Assembly: GCF_008693185.1 (NCBI RefSeq)
Contig: NZ_VXKN01000002.1
Span: 248,001 to 312,000 of the forward strand
DNA length: 64,000 bases
Reading direction: 5' to 3'
Source of the DNA: Acinetobacter qingfengensis
GTDB lineage: Bacteria; Pseudomonadota; Gammaproteobacteria; Pseudomonadales; Moraxellaceae
Position 1 is the stretch's first letter; each line of letters opens with the position of its first letter. A model generated the notes under the pieces. The model was not told the origin of the DNA, ran no database searches, and was given only the letters and a program-made list of their open reading frames with translations. Positions 42,236-51,331 of this stretch are shown piece after piece. The translations under genes and the position numbers were made by a program.

Positions 42236-43734
42236 TTATCTTGATCCTGTTTGACTTGCTCAAGCATGTCTTTACGTGCATTAAGCCGTGGTAATTCACT
42301 TTTTAAGCGTTTTTCTGCGGCTTTTTTACTTTGATACACACGATTAATAACTTTTGGATTAGATTGATCGCCCAAGGTTGTCCAGTAGCGTGGGGCAAGT
42401 TTTTTACCAATGGTATATTGTACTTTTAAACCTGTATATGGTTTTTCTTCCAGTGCATTGTGTGCTCTAAATTTGCCTGTTTCGAGATCCAATAATGCAT
42501 ATTCTTGATCAAGACGTTGCTGGGCTGCTGCTTTGGTCACATAAAGATAGGTAAAATGCTTGGGATTGGCTTGATCGCCTTTAGTCAGTTTTACAGCTTT
42601 GTTGCCATCTTGATAATAGACCACTACTCCTGTCCATTTCTTATCTTTTTCAGATACAAATTGATCTTCAAATAGTTCCGAGACATCATCAGCATCCGGG
42701 AAGAATAGTTCAAGCTGTATATCTGTGGTATATCCGCCTGAGCTGTCGAGATTGTCGATAATGGTTGTGCCTAACCAGAATACTTCATCAATCTGCGCTT
42801 TGAGACCGTCAAATAAAAATGTCATTTCGGGAATGAGTTCCGGATTGCCTAATGCCAGGCTATAGCTTAGGGTTTCTGATGTCCGCTTCAGATTGTTGAG
42901 TTTGGCTCTGGCCGCAAATGTGGCGGTGTCTTTGTCCCTATGAATATGACGTAATTCTTTGATGTTTTGATTGCTCTCATCACCAACCAAGACTTCCAGT
43001 TTTTTTGCCATTTTATCATCGTAGTAAAATGCCCGGACTGCGGTAATTTCTTCACCGCCATCGGTACAGCTATAACGGTGACTATCACCGTAACTGCGTT
43101 GTATCAGGAAAGTTGGTAGTTCCTGGCCAGAAATGGTTTGGCTTTGACCTTTGGGCATAAAAAGTAAGGTACCATTTTTGATGGTGGCAATGGCATCATG
43201 CTCATCTGCCAATCGAGTGAGTAAATTGGCGTTGGATTCGTTCTGATCCAGATGGACAATTTTACGTGTGGCCAGCTGCTCGTGAACAGATACCTTAAGT
43301 TCATTTTCAAATGCGATGGTTTGGACGATATCTTGTAAGGTGATGTTATCAAAGCTGCGTTCTTTCTTTTGTTTTAGGGATTTTTTCATATCTGCACTGG
43401 TGGCACGGATGCTGATGACATCCGGTGCGCCAGCGTGTTCTATTTCATTGACGATATAACGTCCTTTATAGACCAATCCTGTAGCTTCCCAACCGATCCA
43501 CACATCAATAACTGCATTTTTACTGGGTAAATCGAGTAAACCGTCATGGTCGGAAAGTTCCAAACTAAGGCTGTCCGACTCCAGTCCACGTTTGTTTTCG
43601 ATGGTCATGCGGATTAGGCGATTGTTGAGAAAAGAAGAAATATCGGTACCGTCCACTTTAAGTTTATAAATGGCTCGTGGACTGGCATTGAGTGCATCGG
43701 TCGCAAAGATTGATAGTGAATTCAGTATTGTCAT
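42232..43734 (-). CDS. D: Tail protein gpD (baseplate hub) with a repeated C-terminal extension
   Basis: 500 residues, longer than the roughly 390 of P2 gpD. Residues 1-360 are the hub domain found in late-control D proteins. The last 134 residues carry two related units (367-416 and 432-486) that share a GDQ-x-NPK ... Y ... A-x2-RL-x3-Y/L pattern. This added domain may bind glycans or cell-wall material at the tail tip. The start overlaps the U stop by four bases. Confidence 0.9.
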   Translation of the reverse strand: MTILNSLSIFATDALNASPRAIYKLKVDGTDISSFLNNRLIRMTIENKRGLESDSLSLELSDHDGLLDLPSKNAVIDVWIGWEATGLVYKGRYIVNEIEHAGAPDVISIRATSADMKKSLKQKKERSFDNITLQDIVQTIAFENELKVSVHEQLATRKIVHLDQNESNANLLTRLADEHDAIATIKNGTLLFMPKGQSQTISGQELPTFLIQRSYGDSHRYSCTDGGEEITAVRAFYYDDKMAKKLEVLVGDESNQNIKELRHIHRDKDTATFAARAKLNNLKRTSETLSYSLALGNPELIPEMTFLFDGLKAQIDEVFWLGTTIIDNLDSSGGYTTDIQLELFFPDADDVSELFEDQFVSEKDKKWTGVVVYYQDGNKAVKLTKGDQANPKHFTYLYVTKAAAQQRLDQEYALLDLETGKFRAHNALEEKPYTGLKVQYTIGKKLAPRYWTTLGDQSNPKVINRVYQSKKAAEKRLKSELPRLNARKDMLEQVKQDQDN

Positions 43735-44156
43735 AATGCCAATCCAATCAGTTTGCTGGCGGTTGAACCGATCAAGGTACCGGCTTTCTGTACTTGCTCC
43801 AGTTGAATGGTAAAATCGATTTTTCTGGGTAAACCATCTTTAAAGAAATAGGTTTGAGTTTCCTGTAAGTCCTTGAGGATATATAGACCATAGACTTTAC
43901 CTGTACCTGAGATGAGCGGAAAGGCTTTACCGGTATCGCCCATAGTGCGTAATGCGGTGATGCTCATCTGTGAGCCAAACTCCGGAACGATACTGCCTTC
44001 CAGTGTAATAGTGTCCTCTCCCCTGCCGATAAATTGATAGGCCGGCATATCACCGACACGGGAATTACTGGGATGTCGCCAGTTGGTGCTACGTTGTAAT
44101 TGCTGATAGGTTGCGGTCGGAATTGAAAATGGGAACATGCCAAATATCATCATCAT
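43731..44156 (-). CDS. U: Tail protein gpU
   Basis: 141 residues of the P2 gpU family (MIFGMFPFSIPTATYQQLQRS ... GQGEDTITL-like WRHPS and IGRGEDTITLEGSI motifs). It caps or terminates the tail tube. It lies between T and D, as in P2. Confidence 0.9.
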   Translation of the reverse strand: MMMIFGMFPFSIPTATYQQLQRSTNWRHPSNSRVGDMPAYQFIGRGEDTITLEGSIVPEFGSQMSITALRTMGDTGKAFPLISGTGKVYGLYILKDLQETQTYFFKDGLPRKIDFTIQLEQVQKAGTLIGSTASKLIGLAL

Positions 44157-44161
44157 TTTGT

Positions 44162-47100
44162 TTATTCCTGATCTAAATAACTGTCTCGAATACGTGCAGC
44201 TTTTTCACGGTCACGTTGATTGAGGAGTTGCTCAAATTGCTTAAGTAAATTGTTGACCGGCTGTCCCGGTGCTGCATGGATCTGGACGGTAATGGTATCG
44301 CCTTCGATGGTAATACCACCTGAACGTGATTTGCTGGCCACAGCTTGTCCGGGTAAAATTTTTGCGACCAATGGGGCTGCTGTTTTGACTTTGTCCATAG
44401 CCGGGCTATTAATACCGGCAGTAAAGAGATCCTGAATTTTGCTGTATTGGTTTTTAAGCTGTGGGAACTCCGACATTAAGCCTAAATGTAAGCCTTCTGT
44501 GATATAGCCACCAAAGCGTTTAAATAGACGGCTTGGGCTGCGGATTTCATTTTTCTTGGTGAAAAAATTTGGAATAAAACTGGTCACTTTTGTCCAAGTC
44601 GATTTGAGTTTATCAAACCCAGACATAATCCCATTAATTAATCCTTGAATAATATTTGCACCAAAATTAAAGAATTTTCCTACTAACCCTGCAACGATAT
44701 TCACCAAACCAGCAAGCCATAAGCCAAAAGCTTTACCACTGGAAGTTGCACTGTCCAATTGTTGCTTGGTTGCTTGAAATGGCTGAAATAATTTACTAAC
44801 CCATTGCCATGCTGTTTTAAATGCACCAATCAACCAATCCCATATTGGCTTAAGTGGTGTTAATGCTGAGCCAATCGTCTGAAATAAAGGGGAAAACGCT
44901 GCACTTAATGGAGCTATACCTTCGGTAAACCCTTGCCAAAAGCCAGTGAAAAATGCTTTTATTGGTTGCCAGTATTTATAAATTAAAAAAGCTGCACCTG
45001 CTATTGCTGTAATAGCCAAGCCAATTGGATTCATCAACAAAGCACGTCCAAGAAATAATATACTTTGTGCTGCTAATCTGATACCTGTTGCTAATGTTGT
45101 AAAAATTCCGACAGCTCCACCGCTTAAAACAGACCATAATCCTAGTGCAGCATTTTTAAGTAAAATTTTGGAAGTACCAAGTAATCCATTTACCCTAATA
45201 GCATTTGAGGCTGCAAGAGTATAATTTCGTAAAGCGGCAATAGTATTTTTGGTTAATGCAGTTGCAAACAACCATGCTCCTCGAGCCGCATTTATAAATG
45301 ATGTATATACCTGTACACCAAAAGCTTTGGTCATCGCCCAACTGTTTGCAATGACTGCTTTTATGATATTAGGTAATTGTCTGAGACGGGATATGAAATC
45401 TTTGGGATTACTGGTAACCCAAGCTGAAGATAGCTTTGCCCTAAGAACATTAGATAAAATAGAAACTCTAGATATAATAGAATTAAATCTGGTAGTTAAC
45501 GCCAGAGATGATGTGCTAAAACCACCAAATATTTTAGTTAGAATGCCTCCTTCCACACCCAAAGTTTTCATCACAAGTCTTAAGCTTAAAATGCCCAAGA
45601 TAAGCGGTGAAAACACCACTAATAAGCCACCTATGGCAATTAATCCTGCTGCAATGACAAGTAAACCAGTGCCAAATGCTTTTGCCAGTGTCGGATTTTT
45701 TTGCATCCAAGTGGTAAAGCCTTGCATGGCATTGGCAGCCATAATCATGGCTTGGGTATAAATGGGTAAAATCATGGTACCAAACTGTAAATAGGCATCA
45801 TGCAGTTTTGCTCTTGCTTCAAGTTCTTTACCTGCCGTGGTATTAACGGCTTTGGTATTGAGTTGATCAATATTGTCTGCCCCAGCATTTAATTTAGAGT
45901 TTTTATGGATCTGATCCCTTTGATCATACATCGTTGTAAACAAGTTAGAAGCATTTCGGTTAGTAAACATACTTCCTATTGCATCATGGATTGCGCCTCT
46001 TTCTGTGATGCCTTTTTTTGCCAATGCAGGTAGTAAAACTTGTTCCATCCATGCAAATTGGTCTTGTTTAAATAATTCTCCGCCCTTTAACGCACCAGGA
46101 TTTAAATGGGCGACTTGCCCTACTTTGTCATAAGTAACTTTATCACCGTCAAGTAAACCAAAATCAGCCATATTTCGAGCGGCTCGAACTGTGGTACGTC
46201 CTTGATATATGTTTTGATATGCTGACATGGCCGATGTACCAAAACGATCACCTCCTAGTTCCTGTACAATTGGTTCCATCTTGTAGTAAAGAGCTTCATT
46301 TGTTAATCCTTTAACCGCCACCCCTCCGGTCTTGATGGCATTTAGCCATTCTCCAGCCTGTACACGTCCACCAGTAGCAGTAATGACCTGTTGGATAATG
46401 TTGGCTTGTTCCTGAAAGGCTTTTTCACTTTTTAGGCCATTACGCATTTCAATGACTTTAAGCATATCCATGAATTTCTTTTCATTTTCTGCACCCTGTT
46501 CATTACCGTACATGGCTTCGTTGGCAAATTTCATTTTGGCCAGTGTTGGAGCAACCATTTGTGCATGATGCACGTCCGCAAAGGCTGTAACCCCATCTCG
46601 TACCAATTGAAGATTATCAAGCGTAGATGTACCAAAAGTTTTCATTGCCTTGGCATATTTGATGGCTTCATCAGTCGACTTTTGACCTAAACCTAAAGAT
46701 GCAATACGGGCTTCTTCAATATCTACATGTTTACTTTCTTCGATTGGCTTACGCATCTGATACATGGCAGCCATACCTGTGGCAGTTGCCCCTGCACCAT
46801 ACATCGCTGCTGTTCTAACATTACCAGCATATTTTTGATGATTTTGCTGTATCCGATTAAGATTTTCCAATTTTGTTTTTTGATTATCAATTGACGTATT
46901 GGCTGCTGTAATTTTATTTTTCAAATCTTGCTGATGTTCTGCAAGATTTTGTGACTTCAAACCAGTTTCATTCAGCTCATTACGCAATGTGACTAAGCGT
47001 GGACGTCCTTCAGTAACGACCTTGGTCAATTGTTTTATCTGGTTCTCTGCTTTTTTTAGTTCCTGAGTTAATTTTGCATCAGGATTTATGGCCAATTGCT

Positions 47101-47338
47101 CACGTAACGATTGCACTGTTTTTTTATTACGCTCTAACTCAACAGTAGCCTGTTTTACATCGTCTTTGAGCTTTCTAAAAGTATCAACTTGTTTTTGTTG
47201 ATCCTGTAATTTTTTTAATTCATCTCGGGTATTTTTTAAGGCTTTGGCAGCAGCATTATTGCTGCCAACCATCATTTTTAATGCTGGACTAAGATTGTCC
47301 TTTGATCCAAAGATGACTTCAAGTTTTAAGGGCTTCAT
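44162..47338 (-). CDS. T: Tail tape-measure protein gpT
   Basis: 1058 residues: a long N-terminal coiled-coil (about 30-170), a conserved TMP region (about 190-500), and several hydrophobic segments in the middle and C-terminal parts (near 545-600 and 770-800). Its length sets tail length. It overlaps the E' end by four bases. A GH-like domain was not seen. Confidence 0.93.
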   Translation of the reverse strand: MKPLKLEVIFGSKDNLSPALKMMVGSNNAAAKALKNTRDELKKLQDQQKQVDTFRKLKDDVKQATVELERNKKTVQSLREQLAINPDAKLTQELKKAENQIKQLTKVVTEGRPRLVTLRNELNETGLKSQNLAEHQQDLKNKITAANTSIDNQKTKLENLNRIQQNHQKYAGNVRTAAMYGAGATATGMAAMYQMRKPIEESKHVDIEEARIASLGLGQKSTDEAIKYAKAMKTFGTSTLDNLQLVRDGVTAFADVHHAQMVAPTLAKMKFANEAMYGNEQGAENEKKFMDMLKVIEMRNGLKSEKAFQEQANIIQQVITATGGRVQAGEWLNAIKTGGVAVKGLTNEALYYKMEPIVQELGGDRFGTSAMSAYQNIYQGRTTVRAARNMADFGLLDGDKVTYDKVGQVAHLNPGALKGGELFKQDQFAWMEQVLLPALAKKGITERGAIHDAIGSMFTNRNASNLFTTMYDQRDQIHKNSKLNAGADNIDQLNTKAVNTTAGKELEARAKLHDAYLQFGTMILPIYTQAMIMAANAMQGFTTWMQKNPTLAKAFGTGLLVIAAGLIAIGGLLVVFSPLILGILSLRLVMKTLGVEGGILTKIFGGFSTSSLALTTRFNSIISRVSILSNVLRAKLSSAWVTSNPKDFISRLRQLPNIIKAVIANSWAMTKAFGVQVYTSFINAARGAWLFATALTKNTIAALRNYTLAASNAIRVNGLLGTSKILLKNAALGLWSVLSGGAVGIFTTLATGIRLAAQSILFLGRALLMNPIGLAITAIAGAAFLIYKYWQPIKAFFTGFWQGFTEGIAPLSAAFSPLFQTIGSALTPLKPIWDWLIGAFKTAWQWVSKLFQPFQATKQQLDSATSSGKAFGLWLAGLVNIVAGLVGKFFNFGANIIQGLINGIMSGFDKLKSTWTKVTSFIPNFFTKKNEIRSPSRLFKRFGGYITEGLHLGLMSEFPQLKNQYSKIQDLFTAGINSPAMDKVKTAAPLVAKILPGQAVASKSRSGGITIEGDTITVQIHAAPGQPVNNLLKQFEQLLNQRDREKAARIRDSYLDQE

Positions 47339-47798
47339 TCGGCATCGTTTCCATTTCGTTCAATGGCTTTTTGATGCCATTGCATCAACTGACTAACTGA
47401 CATGGCATCGTAATATTGTGGTGGCCAGTGAAAGACCACCGCTATATTTGCAATGGCATCTTCTACTGTTGGCGTAATACTTCCAATCGTATTGATTTCG
47501 GTTGCAAAAAAAGCATGATCGCTCCACCGATTTGTGCCAAATCTGCCGGATCTAGTTGAATCACTTGTGACTTGGTTAAGGATGGTGTGCTGATACGGGG
47601 TAAAACAGTGCAAATTGCAGTGACATCGCCCTGTAGCAGATCCGCAATTTTTACACCTTGTAATGCCTGGACATTTGGCTTGCGAATTTCAATCGATTTG
47701 ATTTCAAGATTACCCATCATTACCGGGCTGTCTAATTCAATCGTTTGTACGTCCGACTGGATGGCTTGGGTATTTTCGGTTTGTTGCTCGGTTTGCAT
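47335..47798 (-). CDS. E: Tail assembly chaperone E+E' (frameshift product)
   Basis: Gene E (111 residues, 47463-47798) overlaps an ORF in the -1 frame (ending at 47335). Slippage at 47505-47511 joins residues 1-98 of E to 56 residues, giving about 154 residues, with IAVVFHWPPQYYDAMS ... LMQWHQKA, the conserved GpE' sequence. E and E+E' chaperone the tape measure protein before tail-tube assembly. The E frame alone ends QPKSIRLEVLRQQ. Confidence 0.9.
47505..47511 (-). promoter_or_regulatory. -1 ribosomal frameshift heptamer in E
   Basis: On the minus strand T-TTT-TTG in the E frame becomes TTT-TTT-G after a one-base backward slip. The shifted frame leads directly into the E' sequence. This is the same kind of site as used by P2 and many tailed phages. 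Confidence 0.85.
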
Positions 47799-47822
47799 GA
47801 TTCATGCTCCATAAAAATAAAT

Positions 47823-47858
47823 AAAAAAACCTCTGGCGATTGGGGAGTTCACCAGAGG
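47823..47858 (-). terminator. Intrinsic terminator between FII and E
   Basis: On the minus strand CCTCTGG ... CCAGAGG (seven pairs, 15-base loop) is followed by seven T. It lies just after the FII stop and before the E start. It should cut the amount of E-T-U-D message compared with the abundant sheath and tube proteins. Confidence 0.8.
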
Positions 47859-47866
47859 GTTGGAAA

Positions 47867-48382
47867 CTATAGACCGATGTTGTTACGGTGCTCTTCTAAT
47901 AGATCGACACCGTTGACGACTTCTTTAATACCCACAATATCAATTTCAATGATGGTTTCACCATTGATGGAAAGTTTGTAATAGGTCCAAATGGTTTTGA
48001 TTGTAGTTTCTGTGTCATCACCGGCTTTGGCGTTACCAAAGTCGATTTCTTCATGACGGCCACGGACTACGATTTCGACGGCATCAGTTTCACGGGTATC
48101 GTCCCGTTGATATGAGCCTGCAAAACGTAAACCCAATGCGGATACTGAGGCAGCACCGAACTGTTGTAGCACCAGTTTATCTAAACCACCGAGTTTCCAC
48201 GTCATTTCATTGACATCGTCGCCTAAGCCTAGATCGACTTTGACATTGCCGTTCATGCCACCACCACGCCAGTTTTCCAATTTGCGTGATAGCTTGGGTA
48301 AGGTCACCTCTCCGGTCTGGCCAAGGTATGAATTACCCTCATTATAGAGGTTCATCATTTTAAGTTTTTTGGGTAAAGCCAT
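47867..48382 (-). CDS. FII: Major tail tube protein gpFII
   Basis: 171 residues, about the length of P2 FII, with the family's opening (MALPKKLKMMNLYNEG) and ELGGLDKLVLQQFGA-like core. It builds the inner tail tube. It follows FI after five bases. Confidence 0.94.
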   Translation of the reverse strand: MALPKKLKMMNLYNEGNSYLGQTGEVTLPKLSRKLENWRGGGMNGNVKVDLGLGDDVNEMTWKLGGLDKLVLQQFGAASVSALGLRFAGSYQRDDTRETDAVEIVVRGRHEEIDFGNAKAGDDTETTIKTIWTYYKLSINGETIIEIDIVGIKEVVNGVDLLEEHRNNIGL

Positions 48383-48387
48383 GATAT

Positions 48388-49560
48388 TTATCCTGTAGTT
48401 ACACGAGAGGCAAAATCCACCAGATAACGGTCGGTAATGCGTTGACGTAAGGTAAGGTTTTCAAGCGGTGGAACCGGTGTGTAATCGTAGTCGATATAGA
48501 ACTGGCCAGATTTCAGCACTTCCTTGGTATTGATCGCTGGATCGAGCCAGCATTCGCCACCCAGTAAGTAGTTACCCAATGTCAATTCTCGGAGTTTTGC
48601 ATTGATACCTTCGATAATATCTTTGGCCAGTCCTGGCGTTAGTGGTTTATCGACTGCCCACATGTGTCCTTCAGCCATGGTGTCCATGAGGATTTGTGCG
48701 GTACGAGTGTAGTTTTCAAACGCAAATAGCGGATCATCTGTACAAGTACGAGAACCCCAAAAACGAAAGCCGTCACGCTGAATAAGTGTGGTGATGTCGT
48801 TCTGATTCAGATAACCGGCATCTGTGGTTGGATCTTGAAGTTGCCAATAGACATCTTTACTGATTCCAGTCACGCCATTAACTGCAATATTGGATAAGGT
48901 TTTTTGCCAACCTGTGTCGTTGTCAATTTTTGCTCGCAGGCCTAATGCCCGGGCTGTCGCATCAAATGTGGTAGTTGCACTGGATGCTGTGTCCCAACCC
49001 AAAAAATCTGGCCATAACACCATAGCTTCACGTGCACCAAAAGTCTGACGATAAGCGACCGCCTCTTCTTTGGTTTGACAGCCATTTGCAGAAATATAAG
49101 CAAAACCACGCAATGATTGAGCAATACTGATTAATGCAACTGATACTGCTGAAGTGTCTAGACCGGGGACGCCTAGAATACGAGGTTTAACTCCGAGTTG
49201 AGCTTCCGCTGCGAGTAAGGCTTTCATTCCTGTGTATTTGCCGTTTACAGTACCGCCAATGATTGCGGAGGTTTGTTCTGCTGTAGCAGATTTTTGCTCT
49301 ACACGTACCACGACCGTGGCTGCATTGCCCTGGTCTGCAATGGCCTGAAGCGAAGGTGCCAGTGTGCCAAGTTCACCTGCGTTGTTTAAAGCCGATTGAA
49401 CATTGGTAAGCAATACCGGACGATTGAGTGGAAATTTTTCTGCATCAGCATCGGAAGCAGTACAAACCATGCCGATAATTGAACTGGATACAGTTTGAAT
49501 GGGACGGGTGCCATCATTGAGTTCTAATACCCGGACACCGTGATGATATTCTTGTGCCAT
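48388..49560 (-). CDS. FI: Tail sheath protein gpFI
   Basis: 390 residues, about the length of P2 FI. The N-terminal YHHGVRVLELNDGTRPIQTVSSSIIGMV and C-terminal NLTLRQRITDRYLVDFA are sheath signatures. It forms the contractile sheath around gpFII. Its AGG ribosome site lies in the 3' arm of the hairpin immediately upstream. Confidence 0.95.
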   Translation of the reverse strand: MAQEYHHGVRVLELNDGTRPIQTVSSSIIGMVCTASDADAEKFPLNRPVLLTNVQSALNNAGELGTLAPSLQAIADQGNAATVVVRVEQKSATAEQTSAIIGGTVNGKYTGMKALLAAEAQLGVKPRILGVPGLDTSAVSVALISIAQSLRGFAYISANGCQTKEEAVAYRQTFGAREAMVLWPDFLGWDTASSATTTFDATARALGLRAKIDNDTGWQKTLSNIAVNGVTGISKDVYWQLQDPTTDAGYLNQNDITTLIQRDGFRFWGSRTCTDDPLFAFENYTRTAQILMDTMAEGHMWAVDKPLTPGLAKDIIEGINAKLRELTLGNYLLGGECWLDPAINTKEVLKSGQFYIDYDYTPVPPLENLTLRQRITDRYLVDFASRVTTG

Positions 49561-49564
49561 AAAA

Positions 49565-49600
49565 AAGCCTGTGAGCTGGATGTTTTCAGTTCACAGGCTT
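49565..49600 (-). terminator. Terminator overlapping the FI leader
   Basis: On the minus strand AAGCCTGTGA ... TCACAGGCTT (ten pairs) is followed by TTTT up to the FI ATG. It would stop transcripts from the H/assembly-protein side. The predicted start from the Ogr-site promoter (near 49589) falls within the hairpin, so FI's own transcript would lack the 5' arm. Confidence 0.75.
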
Positions 49601-49632
49601 ACAAATAATACGTTCAATTGCATTGGGATGAA

Positions 49633-49655
49633 GTTGTATTTGAATGATTTACAAC
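49633..49655 (-). promoter_or_regulatory. Late-promoter activator site (Ogr box) 2, before FI
   Basis: GTTGTA-N11-TACAAC centred at 49644, about 84 bases before the FI ATG. This is the place of P2 promoter PF, which drives FI-FII-E-T-U-D. Confidence 0.72.
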
Positions 49656-49660
49656 TTGAT

Positions 49661-49939
49661 TTACTTCCTCATCAACTTCATCACATCCGGATTATCATTT
49701 AAAAATGCTACCAGTTTTTCTTCAGCAGATTTTTCTGTCTGTTGCGTTGGCTTTGTGATGAGTTGCCAACTTTGGCCGTCAAACCGTGGCCACTGATCTT
49801 CTGGCCAGGCTTTGGGTGGATGAATTTCGGTTGAGTTGGCCGGTAATAAAAATACACCCGGCTCTAATGGACTTTCGTCTGCTTCAGTTGTGCCTGTATA
49901 AAGACCTGCGTAATTATATTGATAAACTGTTTTGCTCAT
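49661..49939 (-). CDS. Tail fibre assembly / chaperone-like small protein
   Basis: 92 residues with PKAWPEDQWPRFDGQSWQLI, a motif common to small proteins encoded next to tail fibre genes and to gpG-like assembly proteins. It starts 12 bases after the H-like fibre gene and probably helps fibre trimerisation. Confidence 0.72.
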   Translation of the reverse strand: MSKTVYQYNYAGLYTGTTEADESPLEPGVFLLPANSTEIHPPKAWPEDQWPRFDGQSWQLITKPTQQTEKSAEEKLVAFLNDNPDVMKLMRK

Positions 49940-49951
49940 TTCACACCTTGC

Positions 49952-51325
49952 TTAATATTTAATGCAATACAACATTGCGACGTTGCGAGGACGATTTTCG
50001 TTAGCCGTCGGTACAATGAGTGAAGCATCAAAGCCGACTATCGGCTGTGCAGATTGTCCACCACGATCCGTTCCGTTAGTTTTGCCAGTATCGTAAAATG
50101 CTCCAGATAAAATCCCACCTGGAACACGGTTATCATCTGCCGCAGAAAATTGCCCTGTAATATTTCTGATCGCATCACTTTGTTTTGAGCCAATATTTCT
50201 ATTTGTATCAATTCCTCGTGCATCATCAAAACCTCGAATAAATTCTGCACGTAAATCCGGAAGATTAAATGTGTTGACGTTATCACCTGCACCATAAATT
50301 GTGCCAATTGCGGCGAAAAGGTCTGTATAAACTGTACGAGATACTGCTGCTCCATTGGCTTTGAGATAGCCTACCGGTGCTGTGGTATTCGCAAATGCAA
50401 TAATCGATCCGGCAGGTAATCCATTTGCCCGGCTTTCTGTTTTGCTGAAGACATCAAGATTGGTACGTGCTGCGGTTTTATCAGGGACATCACTGAGATT
50501 ATTGGTCTTGGCCAGGGGATATGGAATAGTACCCAATGGATCATTTTGTACAGCAAGTATTTTTGCACCGGCAGTATAAGATTTTCCTAAAACGATTTTT
50601 GTATCTGACTGTACTTGCCAACCATCACTACCGGTTTTATTGCTGATCCTGTCGCCATTTATATATACCGCCAGCCCAGTTGTCGTAATATTGGCCAATG
50701 TCACAACGGTCTGATTTGCTGCTAAAGTTTGTTCTTCTTCTACCGTACTGACATGCACATCCGCAGTACTCGGATCTGACCAGACTGTATCACCATCTGC
50801 ATTAGATGCTTTTTTTAAAATCTGTCCGGTTGTCCCTCCAGGAAACATGTAAGCCGGGGTCAGTGTATTAATAATCCAACTTTGGGTCGCAATGACAACG
50901 TTCGGATCAATCTTTAATTCAATGCTTTCTGCATTACTAACAACAAATGGAATGCGGAAGCAACAATCTGATGAAATACCTGAGTCGTCTGCCGGTTTAT
51001 AAACGTCTGGAAGATTGCCAACAATAAATAAATTTCCATTGCTATCAAACACACCGACTTCACGCATTACAAATGCGTCAATATTGGCCGGAACGATCAA
51101 TTCAAGCGTAAAGATATTGTCGTTTTCAGGATCTTGAAACACCCGATTGACAGTACTGCGGTAACATTCTCGAACCAGTTGGGTTTGTGCTGCATCGGGT
51201 GTGGTGGCATAACCGTTTCCATCGCCAACGGCAAAATGGGTCAAGCGGATTTGTGAGCCGGTTGTTGTTGCCTGTGCCAATTGTTGCAAGGCTGATGTTG
51301 TATATATAGATTTATAAATCATCAT
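49952..51325 (-). CDS. H: Tail fibre protein gpH-like with C-terminal collar domain
   Basis: 457 residues. The N-terminal 150 residues (YTTSALQQLAQATTTGSQIRLTHFAVGDGNG) are the P2 gpH baseplate-attachment domain. The C-terminus is a phage tail collar domain (GSIIAFANTTAPVGYLKANGAAVSR ... FNLPDLRAEFIRG). It is shorter than P2 gpH (669), so the shaft is reduced. It binds a cell-surface receptor. Confidence 0.88.
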   Translation of the reverse strand: MMIYKSIYTTSALQQLAQATTTGSQIRLTHFAVGDGNGYATTPDAAQTQLVRECYRSTVNRVFQDPENDNIFTLELIVPANIDAFVMREVGVFDSNGNLFIVGNLPDVYKPADDSGISSDCCFRIPFVVSNAESIELKIDPNVVIATQSWIINTLTPAYMFPGGTTGQILKKASNADGDTVWSDPSTADVHVSTVEEEQTLAANQTVVTLANITTTGLAVYINGDRISNKTGSDGWQVQSDTKIVLGKSYTAGAKILAVQNDPLGTIPYPLAKTNNLSDVPDKTAARTNLDVFSKTESRANGLPAGSIIAFANTTAPVGYLKANGAAVSRTVYTDLFAAIGTIYGAGDNVNTFNLPDLRAEFIRGFDDARGIDTNRNIGSKQSDAIRNITGQFSAADDNRVPGGILSGAFYDTGKTNGTDRGGQSAQPIVGFDASLIVPTANENRPRNVAMLYCIKY

Positions 51326-51331
51326 GTATCC

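Noticed and set aside
45249-45761. 170-codon plus-strand ORF inside the tape-measure gene
   Set aside because: No ribosome site or promoter; composition is the mirror of a hydrophobic coding region of gpT.
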